64,000 nucleotides of DNA from Gemmatimonadales bacterium (lineage in GTDB: Bacteria; Gemmatimonadota; Gemmatimonadetes; Palauibacterales; Palauibacteraceae), in NCBI GenBank assembly GCA_009838765.1, contig VXQX01000087.1:1-64000 (forward strand), read 5' to 3'. Position numbers and translations under genes: made by a program. The stretch's first letter is position 1; every line of letters starts with the position of its first letter. The notes below the pieces were generated by a model that saw only the letters and a program-made list of their open reading frames with translations, did no database searches and was not told where the DNA came from. Positions 17,999 through 26,800 of this stretch are shown one piece after another.

Positions 17999-19875
17999 TG
18001 CCGCCGCCGATGCCGCCGATCCTTCGCTTCGTGCTCTGCGGCAGCGTCGACGACGGCAAGAGCACCGTCATCGGCCGGCTGTTATACGATTGCCGCCAGG
18101 TCTATTCGGACGAACTGGGGCGCGTTGAGCGGGACTCGGCCCGCTACGGCACGCAGGGGACGGAAACCGATCTCGCCCTGCTCGTCGACGGACTGCGGGA
18201 CGAGCGCGAACAGGGCATCACGATCGATGTCGCGTACCGCAGCTTCGAGACGCCGCGCCGCCGGTTCATCGTGGCCGACGCGCCCGGCCACGAGCAGTAC
18301 ACGCGCAACATGGCCACGGGCGCCTCGACCGCCGACCTGGCCGTCGTCCTCGTGGATGCCCGCAAGGGCGTGCTGCCCCAAACGGCGCGGCACACGCGGA
18401 TCGCGGCCATGTTCGGCGTCCGCCGCGCGGTGCTCGCGGTGAACAAGATGGATCTCGTCGAATGGGACCATGAAATCTTCGAATCGATCCGGGCCTCCTG
18501 GCGCGCGATCGCCGATGAGATCGGCCTCGCCGGCGTTGAGGCGATTCCGGTCTCGGCGCTGACCGGGGCCAATCTCACCCGAAACGGCGCATCGGCGCCG
18601 TGGTATGCGGGTCCGACGCTTCTCGCCCATCTCGAGACGGTGGATGTCGAGGAGTCTCCCGCCAGCCGACCCTTTCGGATGCCGGTCCAGTATGTGAACC
18701 GGCCCCACGCCGACTTTCGGGGATACTGCGGGCGCGTGGCCGCCGGCGCGGTGGCGGTCGGCGATGCCGTCGGCATCTCGCCCGCCGGAACCGAGAGCCG
18801 CGTGGCATCGATCGTCGTCGGGGACGGAACCCGGGACCAAGCCACCCGGGGCGACTACGTGACGTTGACGCTGGCTCCCGATGTCGACGTCACGCGGGGT
18901 GATGTCGTCGTGGACGCCGACGAACCCGTCGAGGTGGCGGACCAGTTCCAGGCGCGCCTCGTCTGGATGCACGACGAGCCTCTCGCCGTGGGTCGGCCGT
19001 ACGTGATGAAGCTCCACTCACGGGAAGTCGGCACCGCCGTCACCCGGATCAGGCACCGGCTGGACGTATCCAACGGCAACGAGTTGGCCGCCTCCGTCCT
19101 GAAACTAAATGACCTCGGCACCGTGAACCTCGCGACCAACCGTCCCGTCCCCTTCGCGCCCTTCGACGAGTCACGCGCGCTGGGCGGCTTCATCCTGATC
19201 GACCGGGCCACGAACGCGACCGCCGCGGCCGGCACCATCCTCTTCCCGCTCATGCGGGCGGCGAACGTGAAATGGCAGCATCTGTACGTGTCGAAGGAGG
19301 TCCGCTCGCGGCTCAAGCTCCAGCGCGCGCAGTGCGTATGGCTGACCGGGATGTCCGCTTCGGGCAAGTCGACCATCGCCAACCTGCTCGACCGCCGCCT
19401 GACCATCGAGGGGCGGCATACCTACCTTCTGGACGGCGACAACGTGCGCCACGGCCTGTGCCGGGACCTCGGCTTCACCGAGGCGGATCGGGTGGAGAAC
19501 ATCCGGCGGGTGGCGGAGGTGGCTCGTCTCATGGTCGATGCAGGGCTGATCGTCATCGTCGCCTTCATCAGCCCTTTCCGGTCGGAGCGCGATTATGCCC
19601 GCAGCCTGTTCTCGCCCGGCGACTTCGTGGAGGTCTTCGTGGACGCGTCGCTGGAGGCGTGCGCGGCGCGCGACCCGAAGGGACTCTATGCCAAGGCGCT
19701 CAGGGGAGAGATCCGGAATTTCACGGGCGTCGACAGTCCCTACGAGCGGCCTGAACGCCCCGACCTGCGCCTGGACACGGAGAGCTTCTCCCCGGAGGAA
19801 TGCGTGGAACTGCTGACGGACCAACTCGACCGTGAACTCCCGGCTCCGCATTCGCCCCTGACGGAGGATCGCTGA
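17998..19875 (+). CDS. cysNC: Bifunctional sulfate adenylyltransferase subunit 1/APS kinase
   Basis: A 625-residue fusion. Residues 1-430 are the CysN GTPase: P-loop GSVDDGKST at 15-23, the DAPGHEQY switch, and NKMD for guanine recognition. Residues about 445-615 are APS kinase (CysC): P-loop GMSASGKST at 451-459, the DGDNVRHGL motif and the FISPFRSERDYAR segment. With CysD it converts sulfate to PAPS, the sulfate donor for sulfotransferases. PAPS reductase and sulfite reductase genes are absent, so the operon is geared to sulfation rather than cysteine synthesis; a sulfotransferase lies 11 kb downstream in the same run. Coupled to both neighbours by TGATG overlaps. Confidence 0.93.
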   Translation: MPPPMPPILRFVLCGSVDDGKSTVIGRLLYDCRQVYSDELGRVERDSARYGTQGTETDLALLVDGLRDEREQGITIDVAYRSFETPRRRFIVADAPGHEQYTRNMATGASTADLAVVLVDARKGVLPQTARHTRIAAMFGVRRAVLAVNKMDLVEWDHEIFESIRASWRAIADEIGLAGVEAIPVSALTGANLTRNGASAPWYAGPTLLAHLETVDVEESPASRPFRMPVQYVNRPHADFRGYCGRVAAGAVAVGDAVGISPAGTESRVASIVVGDGTRDQATRGDYVTLTLAPDVDVTRGDVVVDADEPVEVADQFQARLVWMHDEPLAVGRPYVMKLHSREVGTAVTRIRHRLDVSNGNELAASVLKLNDLGTVNLATNRPVPFAPFDESRALGGFILIDRATNATAAAGTILFPLMRAANVKWQHLYVSKEVRSRLKLQRAQCVWLTGMSASGKSTIANLLDRRLTIEGRHTYLLDGDNVRHGLCRDLGFTEADRVENIRRVAEVARLMVDAGLIVIVAFISPFRSERDYARSLFSPGDFVEVFVDASLEACAARDPKGLYAKALRGEIRNFTGVDSPYERPERPDLRLDTESFSPEECVELLTDQLDRELPAPHSPLTEDR

Positions 19876-21656
19876 TGGCGAACGGACCCCTCTCGGACGT
19901 CGCGAAGCTGCGGTTCGCGGCCGACGAACGCCCGCCGCGCGCGATGACTCTCGTGATCGGCGCGCAGACAGCGATCCTCGTGTGCCTGCCCCTGGTGGTC
20001 GTCACGACGATCGTCGCGCGCGTGGCGGACCAGAGCAACGATTACCTCCGCTGGGCGATCTTTGCGAGCATGGTGATCGGCGGCCTGCTCACGATCGTCC
20101 AGGCGAAGCGCGTCGCCGGCATCGGCGGTGGAACGTTGACCGTCATGGGCGCCTCGGGGGCTTCGATCGGGGTCGGCGTGCTCGCGCTGGTCGCGGGCGG
20201 CCCGGCGCTGCTGGGCGTGCTCGTCCTCGCCGCGGGGCTGTGCCAACTTGCGCTGGCGGCCCGGCTGGCTCTGCTCCGGCGCATCATCACGCCGGTCGTG
20301 TCGGGAACGCTGACGGCGCTCGTGGCAGTGACGGTCATGCCCGTGGCGTTCGCCATGCTCACACGGGTGCCGGAGAACGCGCCCCCGGCCGCGGCTCCCA
20401 CCGTCGCCGCGGTCACCATGCTGTGCGTCGTGGGTCTCATGCTTCGGGGCAAACGGTTTCTGCGCGCGTGGAACGCCGTCATCGGGATCGGCGTCGGCTG
20501 CGTGACCGCCGCGCTGTTCGGGATTCTCGACTTCGGCAGCGTGGCGGAGGCCCGCTGGATCGGGATCCCCAGCCCCCCGGCATCCGGCCTGGATCTGAGC
20601 TTCGATGCGAGCTTCTGGCTGCTCCTGCCCGGATTCCTCTTCCTGTCTTTCGTGATCGCAATCCGGCAGATCAGCGACAATGTCGGCATGCAGCGCCGCT
20701 CGCGGCGCGAGCCGCGAGCGATCGATTTCCGCCGGGTCCAGGGGTCGGTCGCCGCCTGCGGCGCGGGCACGCTCCTGTCCGGGATCGCGGGCGTGCTGCC
20801 CCCGTGGCCCTACTTCGCCGGGATCGGGATCGCGAGCAGCATCGGCGTCGCCGCCCGAAGCGTCGGCGTCGTCATCGGGGCCGGTTTCATCGTCCTCGCC
20901 TTCGTGCCGAAGGTCACGGCCGTCATCCTGTCGATCCCGGCGCCGGTGCTCGGCGCCTACATCACCGTCGTCTTCGGCCTCATCTTCGTACAGGGCATGC
21001 GGGTCCTCTTCCAGGAGGGGATCGACCGGCAGTATTCGCTGATCGCGGGCCTCGCGTTCTGGATCGGGGCGGGGATCCAGTTCCAGGCGATCTTCCCGAC
21101 CTACCTCGCCACGCCCATGGGTCGCATGCTCGCGAACGGTCTCACCGTCGGGGGGCTCTCCATCCTGCTGCTGAACCTGTTTCTCGACGTGACCGGACCC
21201 CGCCGCCACCGGATCGAGTTGGCGCTGCGCCCGGAGAACCTCCCGGAACTCGACCGCTTCCTCCAGGATTTCGCGGCCCGGTACAAGTGGAGCGGCAAGG
21301 CCACGGACCGTCTGCGGGCGGCGGCCGAAGAGGCGCTCCTGAGTCTCTTGCGCCAGGAGGAGGACGAACACGCCCCCGCCCCCGGGGAGCGCCGGCTGCG
21401 CCTCGCGGCCCGGAACCTCCGCTTCGGCGCCGGACTGGAGTTCACCGCGGCGACGCACGAGGGCAACTTGGAGAACCAGTTGGCCGTGCTAGGCGATCGC
21501 CCCGACCCGACGAGCGAGCGGGACCTGTCGCTGGCGCTGCTGCGGCATCACGCCGCTTCCGTCAAGCACCACCAGTACCACAACGCCGATGTCGTGACCT
21601 TGCACGTGAACCGCGCCTGGTCCGCGCGGCAGGGTGACGTTCGCGAGGTTGACTAA
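19875..21656 (+). CDS. NCS2/UraA-fold permease with a degenerate ATPase-like C-terminal domain
   Basis: A 593-residue membrane protein. Residues about 25-435 carry 12-14 hydrophobic segments in the nucleobase:cation symporter-2 pattern (GGGTLTVMGASGAS; PPWPYFAGIGIASSIGVAARSVG). NCS2 shares its fold with SulP/SLC26 sulfate carriers. Residues about 440-590 are soluble and resemble, weakly, an RsbW-type ATPase (RLRAAAEEALLSLL in place of the N-box; ERDLSLALLRHHAASVKHH), but the DxGxG box is replaced. Its ATG overlaps the cysNC stop, which argues for a job linked to sulfate activation: possibly anion uptake, or handling of nucleotide by-products. The substrate cannot be fixed from sequence. Confidence 0.75.
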   Translation: MANGPLSDVAKLRFAADERPPRAMTLVIGAQTAILVCLPLVVVTTIVARVADQSNDYLRWAIFASMVIGGLLTIVQAKRVAGIGGGTLTVMGASGASIGVGVLALVAGGPALLGVLVLAAGLCQLALAARLALLRRIITPVVSGTLTALVAVTVMPVAFAMLTRVPENAPPAAAPTVAAVTMLCVVGLMLRGKRFLRAWNAVIGIGVGCVTAALFGILDFGSVAEARWIGIPSPPASGLDLSFDASFWLLLPGFLFLSFVIAIRQISDNVGMQRRSRREPRAIDFRRVQGSVAACGAGTLLSGIAGVLPPWPYFAGIGIASSIGVAARSVGVVIGAGFIVLAFVPKVTAVILSIPAPVLGAYITVVFGLIFVQGMRVLFQEGIDRQYSLIAGLAFWIGAGIQFQAIFPTYLATPMGRMLANGLTVGGLSILLLNLFLDVTGPRRHRIELALRPENLPELDRFLQDFAARYKWSGKATDRLRAAAEEALLSLLRQEEDEHAPAPGERRLRLAARNLRFGAGLEFTAATHEGNLENQLAVLGDRPDPTSERDLSLALLRHHAASVKHHQYHNADVVTLHVNRAWSARQGDVREVD

Positions 21657-21729
21657 GATCGCCCGTGGCCATTCATTCTGTGGCAGGAGGTCAGCAATCC
21701 CAGCAACCCTTTCGATGAGGATGAAGCGG

Positions 21730-22005
21730 ATGAGCGAGCAACGCGAAGCCCCTGCCATGCGAAACGCGGTCGATTTCGCTGTCGTCGGAGACAACATCCT
21801 GGACATCGCCGACTTCGCGATCGAGAAGTACGAATTTACGAGCGGTACGACGCTTTCCGACGAGGTGCGCGAGGAAGCCGTGAAGCGGGTCCGCGACGCG
21901 CTTTGGGAGATGGTTACGGCGTTCCGGAATCGGCGGAAGGAATGGCGCAAGAGGCTGTTCGACGCCGCCGACGAGGTGGTACGGGATTCCGTCAAAGGCT
22001 CTTGA
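21730..22005 (+). CDS. Small helical protein between permease and radical SAM genes
   Basis: A 91-residue charged, helical protein with no recognised domain. The chosen ATG (21730) has GAGG nine bases upstream; ATGs at 21715 and 21721 and a longer frame are possible. The sequence is rich in Asp, Glu, Arg and Lys (FAIEKYEFTSG; DEVREEAVKRVRDALWEM) and has no signal or membrane segment, so it is likely cytoplasmic. An AGGAGG at 21685-21690 lies further upstream without a standard start after it. It sits in the only sizeable gap (73 bp) of the tetR-to-sulfotransferase run, where a second promoter could lie. No function is assigned. Confidence 0.5.
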   Translation: MSEQREAPAMRNAVDFAVVGDNILDIADFAIEKYEFTSGTTLSDEVREEAVKRVRDALWEMVTAFRNRRKEWRKRLFDAADEVVRDSVKGS

Positions 22006-22045
22006 TTTGCATGGAATGACCGGCCGGCGACCGGAGTAGGTCAAC

Positions 22046-23836
22046 GTGCCTAATGCGCTGCTGCTCTCTCCCAGGCACCCGCCGACATACTGGGGCCACG
22101 ACTACGCCCTGGAGATCGTGGGCATCCGGGCAGCCTTTCCTCCTCTCGGGCTGCTCACCGTCGCCGGCATGTTTCCGTCCCGGTACAACCTGCGCGTGGT
22201 CGACCTAAACGTGACTTCGCTGGAGGATGCCGACCTGGAGTGGGCGGATCTGGTCTTCACGTCGAGCATGATCCCGCAACGCCCCTCGCTGGAGCAGGTC
22301 GTCGAGCGCTGCAACCGCGCGCAGGTTCCCGTCATCGCGGGCGGACCGCATCCCACCACGTTTCACGAAGAGATGGAGGGCGTCGACTATTTCGTGCTGG
22401 ATGAAGTCGAGGAGACCTTTCCGGGCTTCCTTCGCGACCTGGAGAACGGTACCGCGCAGGCCGTGTATCGGGCCCCGAGGAAGCCGGATGTGACGCTCGC
22501 CCCGCTTCCCCGTTTCGACCTCATCCAGCTGAACGACTATTATTCGATGTGTCTGCAGTTCTCGCGCGGCTGCCCCTTCGATTGTGAGTTCTGCGACATT
22601 ACGAAGCTGTACGGCCGGGTGTCCCGAACGAAATCGCCCCGACAGATGGTGGCCGAGTTCGATCATCTGTATGAACTGGGCTGGCGGGGTCCGCTCTTTC
22701 TCGTCGACGACAACTTCATCGGTAACAAGCACGAAGCCTCGAGGCTCCTCCCCGCGATCGCCGAATGGCAAAGGGAACGCGACCACCCCTATTCCCTGTT
22801 CACCGAAGCGAGTGTCAATCTCGTTCGGATGGACGACCTGATGGATGACATGATCGAGGCCGGCTTCGACAGCGTCTTCCTGGGCATTGAGACGCCCAAT
22901 CCGAAGGCGCTCAAGAAGATGAAGAAGCCGCAGAACATCGACATGCGCGACGACAACTACCTGTTCACGGCCGTGCGCAGGATTCAGCAGAAGGGCATGC
23001 AGGTTCTGGGCGGCTTCATCCTGGGTCTCGACGACGACGATGACGACGCGTTCGACGCCCAGATCGAGTTCATTCAGGAAGCCGGGATTCCGATGGCGCT
23101 AGTCGGGTTGCTGACCGCGCTCAAGGGAACAAACCTGTGGACCCGGCTGGAGCGCGAGAATCGATTGTTGGACAGACCCGTTGAAATCGATGGCACGTCC
23201 CTGAACTTCAAGCCGCAAATGGATCCCGGCGCGCTGGTGGAAGGGTATCTCCGGGTCCTCGAGACCATATACGATCCGACATTGGAGAACTACTTCGACC
23301 GCTGCCTTGCAATGCTGGACCACCTGAATCCTGTACCGCACCTCCACAAGCCGGTGAAGGGGCACATCCTCTATGCGGGCATCATGAGAATTCGCCGGCA
23401 CCTCACGCCGGAACAGCTCCCGCCGTTTTCGCGCTACATGGCCAAAGTCGCCAAGGACTACCCTCAATTCCTGCCGCTGGCCATCAATCTGGCCGCCACG
23501 GGCCATCACTGCGAGAAGTTCACGCGCCAGCAGGCCGTTCTCCGAGGCTTCAAGGAGTACCTGAAGGCCGAGTTGGCATCGTTCCACGAATCCGGATCTG
23601 ATCCCGGTTCGGCCGCGGGCCCGGAGGACGACTCCAGACGGAAGGCCCTGCAACGCGCGGAGGCGCGCCGGAATGCCATTCCCGATGAATTCCGGTTTGC
23701 CGGAGACGGTATCCGTGAGGGTCTGGCGGCCTTCGAGCTTGCGTTGAGTTCGGAGCCGCGACCCACGGCGCCGGCGACGGCCGGACTGCCGGTCCTGGGA
23801 GCCACGGCGCCCTCCCGCCGCGCGGAGGCCATTTGA
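22046..23836 (+). CDS. B12-binding radical SAM enzyme of the cluster
   Basis: A 596-residue class B-type radical SAM protein. Residues about 5-140 are a cobalamin-binding domain of Rossmann type; the radical SAM cluster motif is C176-x3-C180-x2-C183 (GCPFDCEFCD), and the barrel continues to about residue 380 (VFLGIETPNPKALKKMKK). The C-terminal part (about 400-500) resembles the DUF4070 region of hopanoid-type enzymes such as HpnJ. Relatives methylate or rearrange unactivated carbons in lipids. The GTG start has GGAG upstream. Its stop overlaps the TTG start of the PKS (TTGA), so it most likely acts on the polyketide chain, for example methylation or cyclisation. An acidic run DDDDDDD sits near residue 333. 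Confidence 0.85.
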   Translation: MPNALLLSPRHPPTYWGHDYALEIVGIRAAFPPLGLLTVAGMFPSRYNLRVVDLNVTSLEDADLEWADLVFTSSMIPQRPSLEQVVERCNRAQVPVIAGGPHPTTFHEEMEGVDYFVLDEVEETFPGFLRDLENGTAQAVYRAPRKPDVTLAPLPRFDLIQLNDYYSMCLQFSRGCPFDCEFCDITKLYGRVSRTKSPRQMVAEFDHLYELGWRGPLFLVDDNFIGNKHEASRLLPAIAEWQRERDHPYSLFTEASVNLVRMDDLMDDMIEAGFDSVFLGIETPNPKALKKMKKPQNIDMRDDNYLFTAVRRIQQKGMQVLGGFILGLDDDDDDAFDAQIEFIQEAGIPMALVGLLTALKGTNLWTRLERENRLLDRPVEIDGTSLNFKPQMDPGALVEGYLRVLETIYDPTLENYFDRCLAMLDHLNPVPHLHKPVKGHILYAGIMRIRRHLTPEQLPPFSRYMAKVAKDYPQFLPLAINLAATGHHCEKFTRQQAVLRGFKEYLKAELASFHESGSDPGSAAGPEDDSRRKALQRAEARRNAIPDEFRFAGDGIREGLAAFELALSSEPRPTAPATAGLPVLGATAPSRRAEAI

Positions 23837-26800
23837 CTTCCGGCGCGGGTACATCCGGCGACCCCATCGCCATCGTCGGGTACGCCTACCGGATGCCCGG
23901 CGGGATACGTACGGACGACGATTTCTGGCACCTCCTCAGCGAGCGGGAGGTCGTCCGGGAGCACATCGCCGAACGCTACGGCCGCGGCTACCAGCCGATC
24001 GGTCGCTTCTCGGGTCCGAGTCGTTTCGGCAGCCGGTACGAAGGGCTGATCCGGGACGATGCCGAGCAGGGGATGGACCGGAGCCTGTTCGGCGTCTCCC
24101 GGAACGAGATGGCCTACATGGATCCGCAGATCCGCATGCTGCTGGGTTGCGCGTGGGAGAGTTGCGAACACGCCGGCTGGAACCTGAATGACCTTCGCAA
24201 CAGTTCCACCGGGGTCTTTATCGGCTCCCAGGTCGCCGCCACCGCCAACTGGCGGGCGCTGTACGGGACGAACGAGTTCTCCATCCTGAGCATCGACGCC
24301 TCGATGCTGGCGAACCGAATCTCCTACCACCTCAACCTCATGGGGCCCTCGCTCGCGACCTCCACCGCCTGCTCGGCGTCGCTGACCGCACTGCACACCG
24401 CGATAAACTCGATGCTCCAGGGCGACTGCGAGCAAGCCCTGGTGGGCGGCGCCACCTACCTGGGATCCGCTCGCTGCAGCGCCGCCTTCAACGCGCTCGG
24501 GGTCATCAGCCCCGACGGTCGGTGTCATTCCTTCGATGCCGACGCCAACGGCTACATTCGGTCCGAAGGCGCGTTCGTGTTCGCCGTCAAACCGCTGGAG
24601 GCGGCCGAGCGGGACGGCGATCACGTCTTCGCGGTCATCGAGGCGACGGCGGTGAACACGGCCGGGGCTGCCGACGACGCGGCAGGACTGGCGCAAGGGC
24701 GCTACATCACCGCGCCCACTCGCCACTCGCAGATCGAACTGATGCGAGAAGCGCGGGCACGCGCGGGGCTGGGCCGGGAGGACTTCGACTACATCGAGGC
24801 ACATGCGACCGGCACCGTGGTGGGCGACCGCATCGAAGGGAACGCGATCGCCGAGGCGTTCGGCGGCGTCGAGCGCGAGGTGCCGCTGCGCGTCGCGAGC
24901 GTGAAGAGCAACGTCGGACACCTCGAGGCGGCCGCGTTCACCTGCGCGCTGCTCAAGGTCGTCCTCATGATGCGGCGGCGCACGTTCGCTCCCATCTCGA
25001 AGAACTACCTGGCGCCGAATCTGGAGATCGACTTCGACCGTGGCCCACTGGAGGTGCAGACCGTCTGCGAACCCTTCCCGGACCGCCCGGTCGTGGTCGG
25101 GATCAACTCCTTCGGGTTCGGCGGCGCCAACGGCCATTGCGTGGTGAGGGAATACCGGCCGGCAGAGCCCAGATCCTGGTCGGTGCCGCTGGCGCCCGAC
25201 GGCGGCTACATGATCCCCCTCTCCGCGCGCACCCCGAACGCGCTGGCCGAGGGCGCCCGTCGCCTCCGGAGTTTCCTGGACGAGGGCGAGACCGACCTCT
25301 ATACGCTGGCCGGGAACCTCGGTCGCCGTCGCAGCCAGCTCTCCGCGCGCACCGCGTTCGCCGTGCGGGACCGCACCGAACTCGTGGACGCGCTGGACGC
25401 CTTCGTGGAAGACCCCTCCTCGGCCTCCACCGCGGACGAGGGGGACCGCCGGGTGGCCATGGTCTTCTCCGGGCAGGGGACGCAATGGGCCGGGTGCGGG
25501 CGCGATCTCTACGACGCGGACCCCGTCTTCCGGCGCGTGATCGATGCGATCGAGGAGGAGTGGAGGAAGCACTCCGAAGTGTCGCTGCGCGAAGCGTGTT
25601 TCTCGGCGAGCCAGGAGGAGTTGAACGAGGTCCGGCTCGCCCAGCCCTCCATCTTCATGCTGCAGTGCGCGCTGGTGGAACTGCTCGCGACCTGGGGCGT
25701 CCATCCGGACTGCGTCCTCGGACACAGTTCGGGCGAGGTCGCCGCGGCCTACGCGAGCGGGGCGCTCTCGCTCGCCGATGCCACGCACCTGGTCTACCAC
25801 CGCGCCACGTTGCAGCAGCGCGTGGCCGGCTCCGGCCGGATGCTCGCGATCGGACTCGACCGGCTTGGCGTGGAGAGCCTGCTGGACGAACTCAGTGTCT
25901 CGTTCCGGTCGGGAAACCACCGCCCCGCGCGCGTTGAGATCGCCTGCGAGAACTCGCCCGCCAACACCGTGATCTGCGGCTCGGAAGCCGCGCTGCGGCC
26001 CGTGATGACGGAACTCGAGCGCCGGAGTCTCCAGAGCCGCCTGATCCCGGGCAACATCGCGTTCCATTCCACCGCCATGGATCCGCTGCGGGACGACGCA
26101 CTGAGCGCGCTGGCCTTCCTGAACGAATGCGACTTCGACGCGGGCGTGCCGATGGTGTCCTCGGTCACCGGCGAGACCGTGCAGCGCCTGGACAATGCGT
26201 ACTGGTGGTCCAACATCCGGGACCCCGTCCTGTTCGGGGCGGCGATGGAAACCGTGAAACGGGACTTCCGCCCCGACGTGATCCTGGAAATCGCACCACA
26301 CGGGGCGCTGCAGCCGCTCATCCGGCAGTGTCTGGAGGGGGGGAGTCCGGGCGGCGGCGGTCCGGGTGGCGCGGTCCCCGCGTGCCTACCGACCCTGATG
26401 AAGGACGAGGACGTATGCCTGGGCTTCCAGGAGGCGCTGGGGAACCTGTACAAGGCCGGCGTCTCGCTGGACTTCGCTTCGCAGTTTCCGCGCCCGGAAC
26501 CCATCGCGCACCTCCTTCCCGGCCACCCCCAGGAAGAGACGACGACCAGTGACGATCTGGTCGACGATGAGATGTTCGTCCGGCGGGGCCAGTACGCTCA
26601 CGGTCCTCTCGTCGGACATCGGATCGCATGCGACCACATCCTGTTCGAGGCGCGGCTCTCCGAGCGGGACTTCCCCTGGCTGACGGACCACCGCGTGCAC
26701 GGGGCGCCGATCTTCCCGGCCGCCGGGTACATCGAACTCCTGCTGCAGGCGTTCGCCGGAGATCCGATCAACATCGAGGAGATCGAGTACCTGCAGCACA

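Noticed and set aside
23506-26301. A 931-codon minus-strand open frame opposite the PKS KS-AT region
   Set aside because: The plus-strand frame has complete KS and AT active sites. The antisense translation is low-complexity and crosses two gene boundaries.
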